From Raphanus sativus (Eukaryota > Streptophyta > Magnoliopsida > Brassicales > Brassicaceae), in assembly GCF_000801105.2 (NCBI RefSeq), contig NC_079515.1, positions 24,637,407 to 24,701,406 on the forward strand: a stretch of DNA of 64,000 nucleotides, in the 5' to 3' direction. Positions 28,197 through 38,900 of this stretch are shown here, in pieces. A model generated the notes under the pieces. It was given only the letters and a program-made list of their open reading frames with translations. It was not told the origin of the DNA and searched no databases. The translations under genes and the position numbers were made by a program. How positions within the stretch are numbered: position 1 is the first letter of the stretch; each line of letters starts with the position of its first letter.

Positions 28197-28363
28197 ATGG
28201 CGATGAAACCAAATGAGAAGTCCCCTGTCTCCTCCGCTTCTGATGAAAAGGTCATATTCTTCAGAGATGTCTCACTAAATCCCCCACGAAACCCAGTTGC
28301 GCTTCCGTCAGAGTATCAAAGAAGAAGCGACAAGAACGACAAGAACGAGAAGCTCAAAGACAG
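28197..28363 (+). pseudogene. Possible RPA-like N-terminal exon
   Basis: An ATG-initiated frame encodes about 55 residues (MAMKPNEKSPVSS...EKVIFFRDVS...) and ends at a GTGACT donor-like site. The 'KVIFFRDVS' phrase resembles the start of crucifer replication-protein-A-like OB-fold proteins, which plant Helitrons often carry, but the match is short and recalled. After it the sequence turns into Arg/Lys/Asp-rich residues that do not fit. Assignment is tentative. Confidence 0.35.
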
Positions 28364-28502
28364 GTGACTAAACGATTTCCCTGTGACTAAACGATCTCTG
28401 AACGAATCTGATTTTTCATCTTTGTCATAATTCATATCACCAACTGTTTGTGTTAATTGTGTTTTTCTCAAATTTTTATTATCTTTATATCAGAGGGAAA
28501 AA

Positions 28503-29130
28503 ATGAACAGTGTTTTGGCAAGAAACTTAGAGTTCTCGCAGCTGATCATGCAGCAGAAGGGATTTCTAGAAAATTATCTATGGAGGTAGTATATCAATCA
28601 CACTTTATGATATTATATGTGCTTTCATACGAACAGTCATCTGTGTTATAGGTATCGGTGCTAAAACAAGAAAAAGAGGTGTTATCAAATGCTGAGAAAA
28701 GAGCCTCTGACGAAGTTTTTGTTTTATCTCAGAGAGTTTATCGTCTTCAGGTTGGAAACATGAGAGTAGTGAAAATTCTGTCTTAAGTTGTGCATACACT
28801 TTTTCTTTTGGCTAACCTGATGTTCTGCAGGCTATCTTGGATACTCTCCAGAGTACAGAGGAAGCTCGTGAGGTAACAAAACCACCTTTGATTTTAGTTT
28901 ACTAATTCTTTACGGGGAGATAATAATGATTTAAAAATTTGACATCCTTACCAAATATCTCAGGAAGCAAGAGCTGCCGAGAGAAGGAAACAAGAGGAGC
29001 ATATCAAGCAACTTGAGGTGTATATCATCATATTTAATAATTCGTTTGTTGGCACATTCCTTAGCTTTCTTATATAGACTTTTGGATTGTATTTACTCAG
29101 AGAATGGGCTGAAGCTAAAGAAATTGGAAG
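28503..29130 (+). pseudogene. Captured NUA/TPR (nuclear pore anchor) exons
   Basis: Five pieces of a coiled-coil nucleoporin gene keep their introns: 28503-28585, 28652-28750, 28831-28872, 28964-29017 and from 29101. They read MNSVLARNLEFSQLI, then ISRKLSME, VSVLKQEKEVLSNAEKRASD, QRVYRLQ, AILDTLQSTEEARE, EARAAERRKQEEHIKQLE and REWAEAK. These match, in order, the middle of Arabidopsis NUA (the TPR/Mlp homologue of the nuclear basket) as I recall it. Within the first exon the frame shifts and some residues are missing. After REWAEAK the similarity fades. It is a truncated genomic fragment inside a Helitron and cannot make NUA. Whether it is transcribed as a chimera with its neighbours is unknown. 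Confidence 0.8.
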
Positions 29131-29726
29131 AAGAAGCATCATTTTGGAAGTGAAGAGTGCGACCAATGCTTCTGAACAGACCTTTATTAAAGCCCAAAAG
29201 GTCAACGGAAGCCAAAGCATGAGAAAATCTCAGGTGGTAAGAATGTTCCATTGGTTCATATCAAATAGAACACAGGTGCAGATGCTAAATTGTCACCTTC
29301 AAATGGTGATACCATAGCAGCCCAGGTCATGGAGGTAATCATCCCTCGCAATTTTCTTATAGGTTTCCTCGTTATCACGTATGCATTTCTGAAAGGAATC
29401 TTTTGTTTGCTTTTCTGGCTGTTGATTACTTTCTGATTTCTTCTTTTTTCATCTCAGAATATTAAACAAGACCCTGCACGAGCTGATAGTGCCGCCGGCT
29501 ACTCAGTCCTTTCCTTTTGAAATCTGAGTTTCTTTTTGTATTATCTTGAAGACTTAAGTTTATCCATCTAGAGATAATGGTGCTAAGTGTTACTATTAAT
29601 CTTTTATTCACTGATAAATTGTTGAAACTAGAGATTTTTCTTTCTTAAATACATGGAAAAGGTGAAACCAAATCCTCAAAAGAAACAAGTCCGTCCGCCA
29701 TCTGAAGATGATACTTAATCTTCTAA

Positions 29727-29954
<228 letters not shown>

Positions 29955-30442
29955 TAGTTTAGGCAACTGCGATTGTGTCGTAGAGTTAAAAAGGAAAATC
30001 ATGTACCACTTTGTAACTTCGACCCTCCCTTACTTGCTCAGATGCAGAGTTCGGTCTCACTCCTTTCCGTTGCATACATTTGGTAGGCCATTTAACAGAG
30101 ACGGTTTTAATATAATATTCCATACATGATACAACACCTTCTGCTTTGATTGACTATACGTAACGATACAATTTCTCACAGTAAGCCGTTACTCCATAGC
30201 ACCATTACTTTTCACTTCTATTTGATATCAAAAGTACTAATAAAAATAGATTTATTGTTTAAATTTATGATTTGGGGTATAAAGTCTAGGTTTAGAGTGT
30301 AAGAGTCTGAATATAATAACTGGAGTTCAGCTTAATTTTTTTTAATATCAAAATAGAAAAAAAACAATGACAAATGCGGGGATGTCGTTATGAGGAAACT
30401 TACCACTATACTCTTTGAAAATTTATTTTTGAATATCGACAT

Positions 30443-30487
30443 TATACATGATACATGATACATGATACATGATACATGATACATGTT
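30443..30487. repeat. (GATACAT)n microsatellite
   Basis: About six head-to-tail copies of the 7-mer GATACAT, almost perfect, ending in 'gatacatgttacat'. It lies inside the large Helitron. Confidence 0.9.
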
Positions 30488-31274
30488 ACATATAAAGGAC
30501 AAGTCACTCAATCGACCGCTTAAGACATATGTTAGAGAGAATTCTATTTATTTTTTTGTTAGTGTTAATATGTAAATATAATTATAATTATTTTTAATAA
30601 TATATTTGTAAAGTTTTACTTTATTTTACAGAACTCTTACAAATAATATATTGAATAAGTATATTTTTAAATAATAATTTTTTAACATATGATTTTTATT
30701 AATTAATAATGAAGTGTTTATGATAATAAAGATTAATATTGATATATATATTAACTTGACTAAATTATGTTTACCAATCAGTAATGGACTGAATTAGTTT
30801 ATAAAGTTTTAGTGATATCAGATAAAATATAAAAATACATATTGTTGTATTAGATAAACCGGTTTCTGTTTTCATATTGTCCGATCTGGAAACCGGGTTG
30901 TTGTTTAACATTTTTGTTAATTTTATTTATTTTCGAGTAATAGCAACTTATTCAAACAATAGGGGATTTACATTATTAATCAATATATCTTATGCACCAT
31001 TCAACATCTTTTCATCGACTTTTTACTTTATGTTTTCAGTTCAATTGTATTTACGGAACTAACAGTTATTTATTCTATTTTATTACATTAATCTATGAAA
31101 ACTATTTATGCTATTCTTCTTTGACCTAAACAACTACAAAATAAAATAAAACACTACTATCATTAGTCATTATCAAATGAAGAAAAAAAAACATTTTGAA
31201 TTCATTATAAAACAAAACATGTAAACCCGGATAAGTGTTGAAATTGTTAAGTTTAAATAATAGTATATATACTT

Positions 31275-31560
31275 TTGTTGCTTATTTTGTTGAAGGAAGA
31301 TGAATTCAAATTTATCAAATTCGATAAATATACCAACTTGTGTTATGCAATGGCAATCAACAAAAGTCAATGCCAAATTTTAAAAGAGGTCATCTTATAT
31401 CTGCCTAAACATGTGTTCTCTCATGGTCAACTTTATGTCGCTCTCTCACTTATCACAAGTAAAGCGGGATTAACGATCATTAAAGGCGAAGATTCACACC
31501 AGCTCAAGGTGAAAACATTGTCTACAAAGAGATCTTCAAAGGTCTTCTCCCCCATACATG
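31275..31560 (+). pseudogene. Remnant of Helitron PIF1-like helicase, C-terminus
   Basis: The frame reads [10 protein letters not shown]...[19 protein letters not shown] followed by VALS. This is the last part of the superfamily 1 PIF1-like helicase encoded by plant Helitrons, including helicase motif VI. In active copies the serine of that motif is followed by Arg; here it is Leu. A frameshift near 31,507 moves the expected ending (NIVYKEIFK) into another frame. It sits about 460 bp before the Helitron 3' hairpin, where the helicase end of a full element would lie. Confidence 0.85.
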
Positions 31561-32074
31561 TATTGTAATTTAAATTATAATGCCTCGATCCCAACAATTT
31601 TAAAATGTCTTCTCCTAAAAAAAAAACTTCAACAGATTTATAAAGCACAATGGGGCATTCACTTGAAGACTTACAAAGAGTTCTTATTCAACTATATCAA
31701 GTATGTATCTTTAACCTCTAAAGCAATTGTTTCGTATCTATTTAAATAAAGTTAACTAACTTAATTTTTATCCCAGGCTATTTATATTATGGACCACCAG
31801 ACTTTATTCTTCAGAATAATTAAACTATTTCTTACATTATTTACGTTATTATAAACAACCCTTTTACTCTTTTTTAATTGGTTACATGTACTTAATAACT
31901 ATCAGATTTCAAATAATTGTGCGAAATAGAATACTCCAATCCCAGACAAAATCCAAAACTTATGATCTTAAACTTAACAATTTCAACATTTATCCGCGCG
32001 TAGCGCGGAGATCGAATCTAGTAGTAACTAAAACTACAGAAACAAAGCACAGTGTGTTCAGAAAAGAAAGAAAA

Positions 32075-32328
32075 AAAGAAAAAAAAACAATGCACAACAT
32101 TCGCACTTGAGCTGGGTGGGGCACAGAAACCTTAATTACCGAATTAGCATCACCGTTGCGTTGTACTCTTAGTTGCATTATAAATCTTTTAAAGTAGTAT
32201 GTGGCACGTGCCATAGGTGCTTCATGTGTGGGTCCGCCCCTGTCGGTTGTTGCCTTTGAAACGACGGTCTCATCCGCCGTAGTAGAGGCTGAACCGCCGC
32301 AACGTAGAATCTTGGAGAAGAAAGACAT
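32075..32328 (-). CDS. Small hypothetical protein at Helitron border
   Basis: The minus-strand frame starts MSFFSKILRCGGSASTTADE, continues through a basic part (YYFKRFIMQLRVQRNGD) and VSVPHPAQVRM, and then turns hydrophobic as it approaches the Helitron end at 32,021. A TATA-like TTTATTATAAACA lies about 70 nt upstream (minus strand), and the 5' flank is A/G-rich like a leader. Base composition is more gene-like than the surroundings. I recognise no family. If real, its original 3' end may have been moved or replaced by the Helitron insertion. It could also be chance. Confidence 0.35.
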
Positions 32329-32429
32329 GATGACAAGGAAGGGAGATAAGGTGAGGTTTGTAGGAGAGAGAAAGTTGAAACAAAACAGAGAGTGAAACTG
32401 TTTATAATAAAAGATGATGCGGAGCTGCG

Positions 32430-35397
32430 AAAACGAAAGTGCCGAGAAGGTTTGGTATGATTATTTTCAAAAATATTTTACATAATTAAATATTATGGTC
32501 AAACAAAAGTAAGGTTGCTGATCGTCTGCGTGAAGAAGAAGTAAGTATGATTATTTTCAACAATAATTTTTTGAAAAATCTTAACTATATAAGATATCCC
32601 CTTTTCAAAAGTATTTCGTTTATTCTGAAAATATAACTAGCATCAAAGAAATAAGTATCAGAGCTCAAACTTCTCTCTAGAAAGAAACTTTTTATCATAA
32701 TCGGTGTTCGTGGCTCTCTTTCTTTTTGTTTTTGATGTAAATATTCTCTTCCGGTACGCGGATCTCTCTTTCACTAGGTGATTAAAAGTTTCGCGGTGGC
32801 GATTTTGTCGTGGTTTCGATCTTAGTCGAAGCCAATCTTCATGGTTTATTCCCTTGTTTATTCGCTGGAGATTGATGTTATATATAATCCTCCTCTTTCG
32901 CAGTTCTTTAAATCAGATCCCGTTTGTCTAAGTTGAGTCTCCTCTGCTCTCTCGGATTCACACATACTCCTTGCTTAAAGGAATCAACCTTCACTTGCCC
33001 AAGAAGTGGCGCCGGTGAATCAGCTTAGAGGTGAAGTCTTTTTGATAGAAAGGAGGAATTGGTGTTGGATTGATTTTGGCTGAGACTAATAACGATTTAG
33101 ATGAATCGGCATAAATTATGTACACATAAACTATGTGAACTAAATTGAACATAAAACTGAAACAAAAACTAAAAAAGTCACAATATATATAAGAATAAAA
33201 CAGATGAAAGCTAAATAAAGTAAAAAAAAATCAACATCATTAGTATGTTTTTCATAAAAGTTAACTATTAAAAAAAAAGAAATGTAAAAAAAATATACAG
33301 GAAAAAGTAACGTATTAAAAGAAAATGTGATAAAAATCTCATAGGTATCACAATCTCATAGAAACCTGCAAAGAAAATGTGGATAAAAATTTAAATATAA
33401 TCCATAAGTAATATAAAATAATAAGAACAATTATGAATTAAGAAAATTCCATAGAAACCTGCAAAAAATTGTCAAAATTTGTTAGCAATTGTTAGACATG
33501 TCAAAATGGGTAAACCAACCCAAACCAAACCATATCCAAATGAATCCATTTTGCTATTGGTTATGGTTCAACCCAAACCATTTACCTAATGGTTTGGTTC
33601 AGTTCCTAACTCATTTAGATTAATGAATTAATGGCTTTAATGAGTTGACCCATAGTAATATAAACCAATAATACCATAACTCATATAACTTTTTTTTTGT
33701 TCTATAATTTATAAACTAGGTGTTTGGTCCACACATGCGGGCATAAATTTCTTATAAATACTTATTAGTTTATGTCTTATTAATCTTAAACCAGCATAAT
33801 AAATTATTATTTATGTTTTTAAATAGTTAAATCAAACATCAAAATATTTATATATGTCAAATACTTTTAATCAAAATATGTACTTATTATTGTGTTAAGT
33901 TTTTTTAAAACACTCATATCTTAGAGATAGTTTAGAAAATATATTTATATTTTTTGGTTGACTAATATTTAATAACAAATTGTTTTGTATCTTAATTTTT
34001 TTAACTTTTATAATAAAAATATTGTTTTCAGATACGCACAAAAAAAGAATATATATAGAAGAATTATCTTTTTTTTTGATAATTCTAAAATATTATTTTG
34101 TAATCAATTATTTAATATAGCATATAACATATAAACTTTATATCATTAAAATAAATTAGTGAATAGTTAGAAACTAATAATAAATTAATAACCTATCTAA
34201 AAGTCTAAAACCTAACAAAAATATGACAAATAAGAAAAGCTAATATAACATATAAATTTAATATTAATAAAATAAAATTCGTTTTTATTTATATAGAATA
34301 TTCATCAAGGCTATTATTTTAAATTAATGATTTAGTGATTCAGCTCAAAACAAATAATACATCAATGATAATTTAGTTTAAACTTAATAAAAATATGACA
34401 AATAAGTAAAATTAGCTAAATCACTTCATAAATAATAGTATAGATTAAAAATCACAAAATTTAATACAATAGAGGGAAATGTATAAAAATGCAAGTTTCA
34501 CAATATTGTTTTTCATATTCTTAGAGTTTTATGAAATTAAAAACTTTGACATAGATTTAAACATAACTCTCAGCTTCTTCGTACTTGAACTCTCTCAAGG
34601 TTCTCCTCTTTGTACTCCTGCTCACCTCTTTCCCGTACTCAATTTCCTTGAGATAACATAACAATTTTACATCAGAAAAAAGCAAATGATCATAAAGCAA
34701 AAGATCATCCAAAACATAGACTTTAAACATACAAGCTACAAGCCTGTTGGTATTCATACTGACAGAACCAATCACACTCTAGTCAACAAAAGCATCAACT
34801 TTAAAAGCAAAAGCCCATACAAAACGAAGTTTTCAAGGCTTCATCTCCCCTTATCGTGTAGCAAAATACGAAGTCGTGATAAAACCCCCAAACAAATAAA
34901 CCTAAGCAATGAAAAGCTGTGGTCATCTGTGTATACTTTTTTCTTTTTTTTTTAATCTTAAAACTATTCCCAGCAGAACTATATATTTCTTAAACTTCCT
35001 CTTGAATTCTAACTTGGTATCTTGTAATGCACAGCATTACAAGTTTGTCAATAGAACTACTGAAGTCAATAGTTACAAAAATGGACTAAGGAGAGGAAGA
35101 ACGCTTACAAACCTAAACAAGCTTGTTGGCTCTATCTGATCGCTCTGCTCAGCTAAAGGCCTACATACAAAACAAGAACAAGCAATAACTCAGAACAAAC
35201 CTAACATACAGCAATCAACATACACATGAAGAGAATCAAAGCTTTCTCTGAAACCCCACAACGAAGCTCTGATTGAATTTCATAATCCAAAAACCCATAA
35301 CGAAAGCTCACATAATCCATGGATCTAGAAGAGAGAGAGACCTGATGATGATGAGATGAAATCTAAAGGTGATTGATGGTGAAATCGCCGAAAGGAG
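32430..35397. other. AT-rich spacer with possible gene remnants
   Basis: A short repeat of 'gtatgattattttcaa' occurs at about 32,455 and 32,545. Around 32,640-33,060 the DNA is less AT-rich and looks like leader or intron sequence, but no frame is convincing. From 33,490 to 33,680 there are many 'aaaccaaacc'/'ggtttggtt' inverted phrases. From 34,560 to 34,650 the minus strand can encode Lys/Glu-rich residues (LKEIEYGKEVSRSTKRR), possibly an exon of an unidentified gene whose upstream part would run to about 35,390. I cannot assemble a gene. Confidence 0.4.
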
Positions 35398-35904
35398 TGT
35401 TGGGGATGGATTGTCACCACCCACAAGGCCCAGCGAACAGGAGGCCCATTACCATCAAGGAGGGAGCGGTCGGCTCGGCGTCGGCTCCTCGACTGACCCC
35501 GACTCGGCTCGTGACTACTTTAGCTAGAGGACGAGCAGCCGAAGCGAGCAACCAAACAGCTCGGGCCGAGCAGTCATCCCGATTGGGCCTGTACATCGAA
35601 AAGCCCATGACCAAAGGGAAGCGAATTAGGTCGAGACTAACCGACCTAGGAGACTATATAAGGAGTTGAGGACAAGAAGGAAGGGTATCACCACATAGAC
35701 AGACAGACTTGCGGCCAGATTAGGGTTTCCTTTATTCTCTTTGTATCTCGCCGTTCTCTTGTACTTCCGGCTAGGAGCTCGCCGAGCATCGACTAGCCGG
35801 CTTTCCTACTCTTGTACCCTCGTTATTCCGACTCTAATAAAACGTCTCTGTTCATCCCACTCTTGAGTTCTTCTATTTTCTGTTGACCAAACTCACCTTA
35901 AACA
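35398..35904 (+). repeat. 5' LTR of Tat copy 1
   Basis: 507 bp, beginning TGTTGGGGATGG and ending CCTTAAACA, so the ends are TGTT...AACA. A TATATAA box lies at 35,655-35,661 and an AATAAA polyadenylation signal at 35,836-35,841, giving a normal U3-R-U5 order. The same LTR, lacking its first 67 bp or so, lies at 56,642-57,082. Confidence 0.9.
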
Positions 35905-35906
35905 AT

Positions 35907-35925
35907 TGGCGCCCACCGTGGGGCC
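35907..35925 (+). promoter_or_regulatory. Primer-binding site of Tat copy 1
   Basis: TGGCGCCCACCGTGGGGCC begins two bases after the LTR, the right place for tRNA priming of minus-strand DNA. The TGG start fits a tRNA CCA end. I do not assign the tRNA. Copy 2 lacks one G in the GGGG run. Confidence 0.8.
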
Positions 35926-35952
35926 GATCAGAGTAACGTTTCCTAGACCGAT

Positions 35953-38900
35953 ATGACGATTGGTGACTCGAACCCCGGCACTTCCGGCGAAGCGTCCGAG
36001 CTTACGCCTCCGCCTCCTCCTCCCTTTCTCTCATCGGACTTCATGAGCTCCGTGATGGCTCGTCTCGCACATCAAGAAGAAGTTCAGAAGACAACAAACG
36101 AGCAGCTCGCTGCCCTTGTAGCTGCTCTCACCGCTCCTGCTGGGCCTACAAACCGTTCCCAGCCCGTCTGCCGGCATCTCTTCCCTCCAACGCCGGCGGA
36201 GGACCGCGCCGTCGACGACGCTGACCCAAACGGGCCCCCTGCAGTCTACCCTACTTCGACGACAGCAGATCCGACGACGATTCGCGAGATCGCTGAGCTC
36301 AAACTCAGCCTTCAACAAATGAGCTCGCAGATCCACCAAGCGACGAGTGCAGCCCCTCAGATCGACAGCGTCATCGCCTCTACTTCGCGCTCGCCCTTCG
36401 CTAGCGAGCTAACCAGGGTCCAGCTCCGCAAAATAGAGAAGCTCCGACTCCCCGAGTACAAGCCCGGTGGCGACCCCGTCGAGCACCTGACAGCCTTCAA
36501 CATAGCTATGGCCAGAGCTCGCCTTTCCGACGAAGAGAAGGACGCGGGATACTGTCAGCTCTTCGTCGAAACCCTCAACGAACAAGCGCTAACCTGGTTC
36601 TCGCAGCTCAGCGAGAACTTGATTCGTAGTTTCCGAGACCTCTCAGCTGTATTCCTCAAGACTTACATCATGTTTACCAAGCGAGCAGCGACCGCTTCCA
36701 GCCTGTGGAATATGGCGCAAACGAAGGACCAAAGCCTCAAGGACTACATGGAAAAGTTCAAGACGATCGTTTCCCGAGTCGACGTCCCTGATCACATCGC
36801 TATCGACGCTTTGATGAACACTCTCCTCGTCAACTCGAAGTTTCGTAAGGACCTGTATTCCAACCCCACGACTTCGCTTCCCGATGCTATTGCCCGGTCT
36901 CACTATTTCATCTGAATGGAAGAAGACACCAAGGCAATAATTCGGAAGCAGAACGCTGCCAAGCCGGTCGCAGCCAAAAGTGCGGGTGCTCGGCCAGAGC
37001 CACGCCAGCACGCGCCAGCTGATAACGGCGGCAAAAAAGGAGGTCTCCTCTACGTCGTGGACGAGAACAACGCCCCTGTCTCAACCATGGTCATGCACGA
37101 TAAAAAGTGGAATGTTTACCAGCGAGAGACCGACTCTCCAGATGCATCTCCCAGTACCCCGAGTGCTGGTGTCGTGGCTAAAGTCGATTCGGCTCCAGGA
37201 CCGACCAGAACTCCCATCGATCTCACGAAGCATTGCAAGTATCACGACGTGAAGGGACACGACACGACCGAGTGCAAATCCCTCTACGCCCAGTTCCTCT
37301 CCTCGATCGAAAGCGGGGATTACAAGATCCAGCCGCCTAAACCCAAGCCAAAAGGAGAAAACAGCTGGAGCAGGAACAAAGACAAGAAGGCTCAGCGTAA
37401 ATCGCAGGGCAAGAACCGTAAAAACGACAAACAGTCGAAGGATACGGAGAAAGCTGCCCGAGAGACCGATGATGACGACGACTCGGCAGATGACGATCAG
37501 CCGACCAATCGCCAGCGCATCGAAGTGATCCGCGCCCAACCGCAAGGAGAGAACGAATCCGGGTCCTCGTCCGAAGAAGACGACGACACGAAAAACCTAG
37601 ACAACACTGCGGATCTCCGATCCCTCCTCGAGCGAAAGCTCCGACCGACTACCGTAGAAACACCGGTCTCCACCGATCTCCGCCTGCAGATCGACTCAAA
37701 TCGAGCCGCGAGAGCTTCGGCGCGAGAGTCCTCTCACCAGCAGTCCGCTGAGAAGCCAAACTGCGATTTGCGAGACAAACTCAACGCGAAGATCGGCGAT
37801 CTGCGGACAACCCTCAACCGCAAGAAAAGGGATACTGCCGAAACGAGTAACGACCTTCGCGATGTGCTCCGCGCAAAGCGAGCACAAACTCGTCCCTGGA
37901 TAAACGTCATTATGGGTGGATCGCCTCCCTGCGGCGATTCAGTTAGAGCAGTCAAAGACCACCGAAGGCAAGCTACTACTTCCCAACGATGGCCCCAGAA
38001 GCAAGTAGACGATCAGCCGATTACCTTTTCGTCTGACGATACACTCGGCGTGCACCTCCCTCACAACGATCCTTTGCTCGTCGTGCTCGGTGTCGACAAG
38101 TACGACGTCACAAAAGTACTTATCGATACCGGGAGCTCGGTCGATATCATCTTTCGCGAAACCCTCGTAAAGATGGGAATTGACCTCAATGACGTCAAGC
38201 CTTCTACTCGGACCCTGACAGGGTTCAACGGCTCGTCAGAAGTAATCGCGGGCACGATCCGCCTCTCGGTTCACGCCTGCGGAGTTACTCGGACGGTCAA
38301 ATTTTCTGTGGTCGGCTCCAAAGCCCCTTACCACGTTATACTCGGCACCCCATGGCTGCATTCAATGCGAGCAATCGCATCAACGTATCATCAGTGTGTT
38401 AAGTTCCCAAGATCAGACGGGTCGATCAAAACTCTGAAGGGTGATCAGCAAGCCGCGCGGGACCTCCTGATCGCCACGGTTAAAATCCAGCGCTCCCAAT
38501 CACTTGTCAACTCGGTCTCTCCTCCCACGAGCAAAGTCTGCCCGCAAAAGGAAGAGGTTCTCGAAGTACCAGTTGACGAGTCGGACCCGAGCAAATCAGT
38601 CCGAGTAGGCGCATTTCTACCCGACGAAATGCAGCAGAAGATTCTCGAGTTCCTTAAGCAAAACCTGTCCACGTTCGCCTGGACGATGTCTGATATGAAG
38701 GGAATCGATCCGGCTATCACAACCCACGAACTCAATGTTGATCCCAACTTCAAACCCATCCGGCAGAAAAAAAGAAAGTTGGGACCAGAGCGATCCAAAG
38801 CAGTCGCAGAGGAAGTCGAGCGTCTACTCGGTGCCGGTTCAATCACTGAAGTTCGTTACCCGGAATGGCTAGCCAACCCGGTGGTCGTCAAGAAGAAGAA

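Noticed and set aside
35398..36915. Athila, Ogre or chromovirus assignment for the LTR element
   Set aside because: No chromodomain or envelope-like gene is seen; dual RNase H and the antisense gene after pol favour a Tat-type element. An RT phylogeny would decide the sub-lineage.
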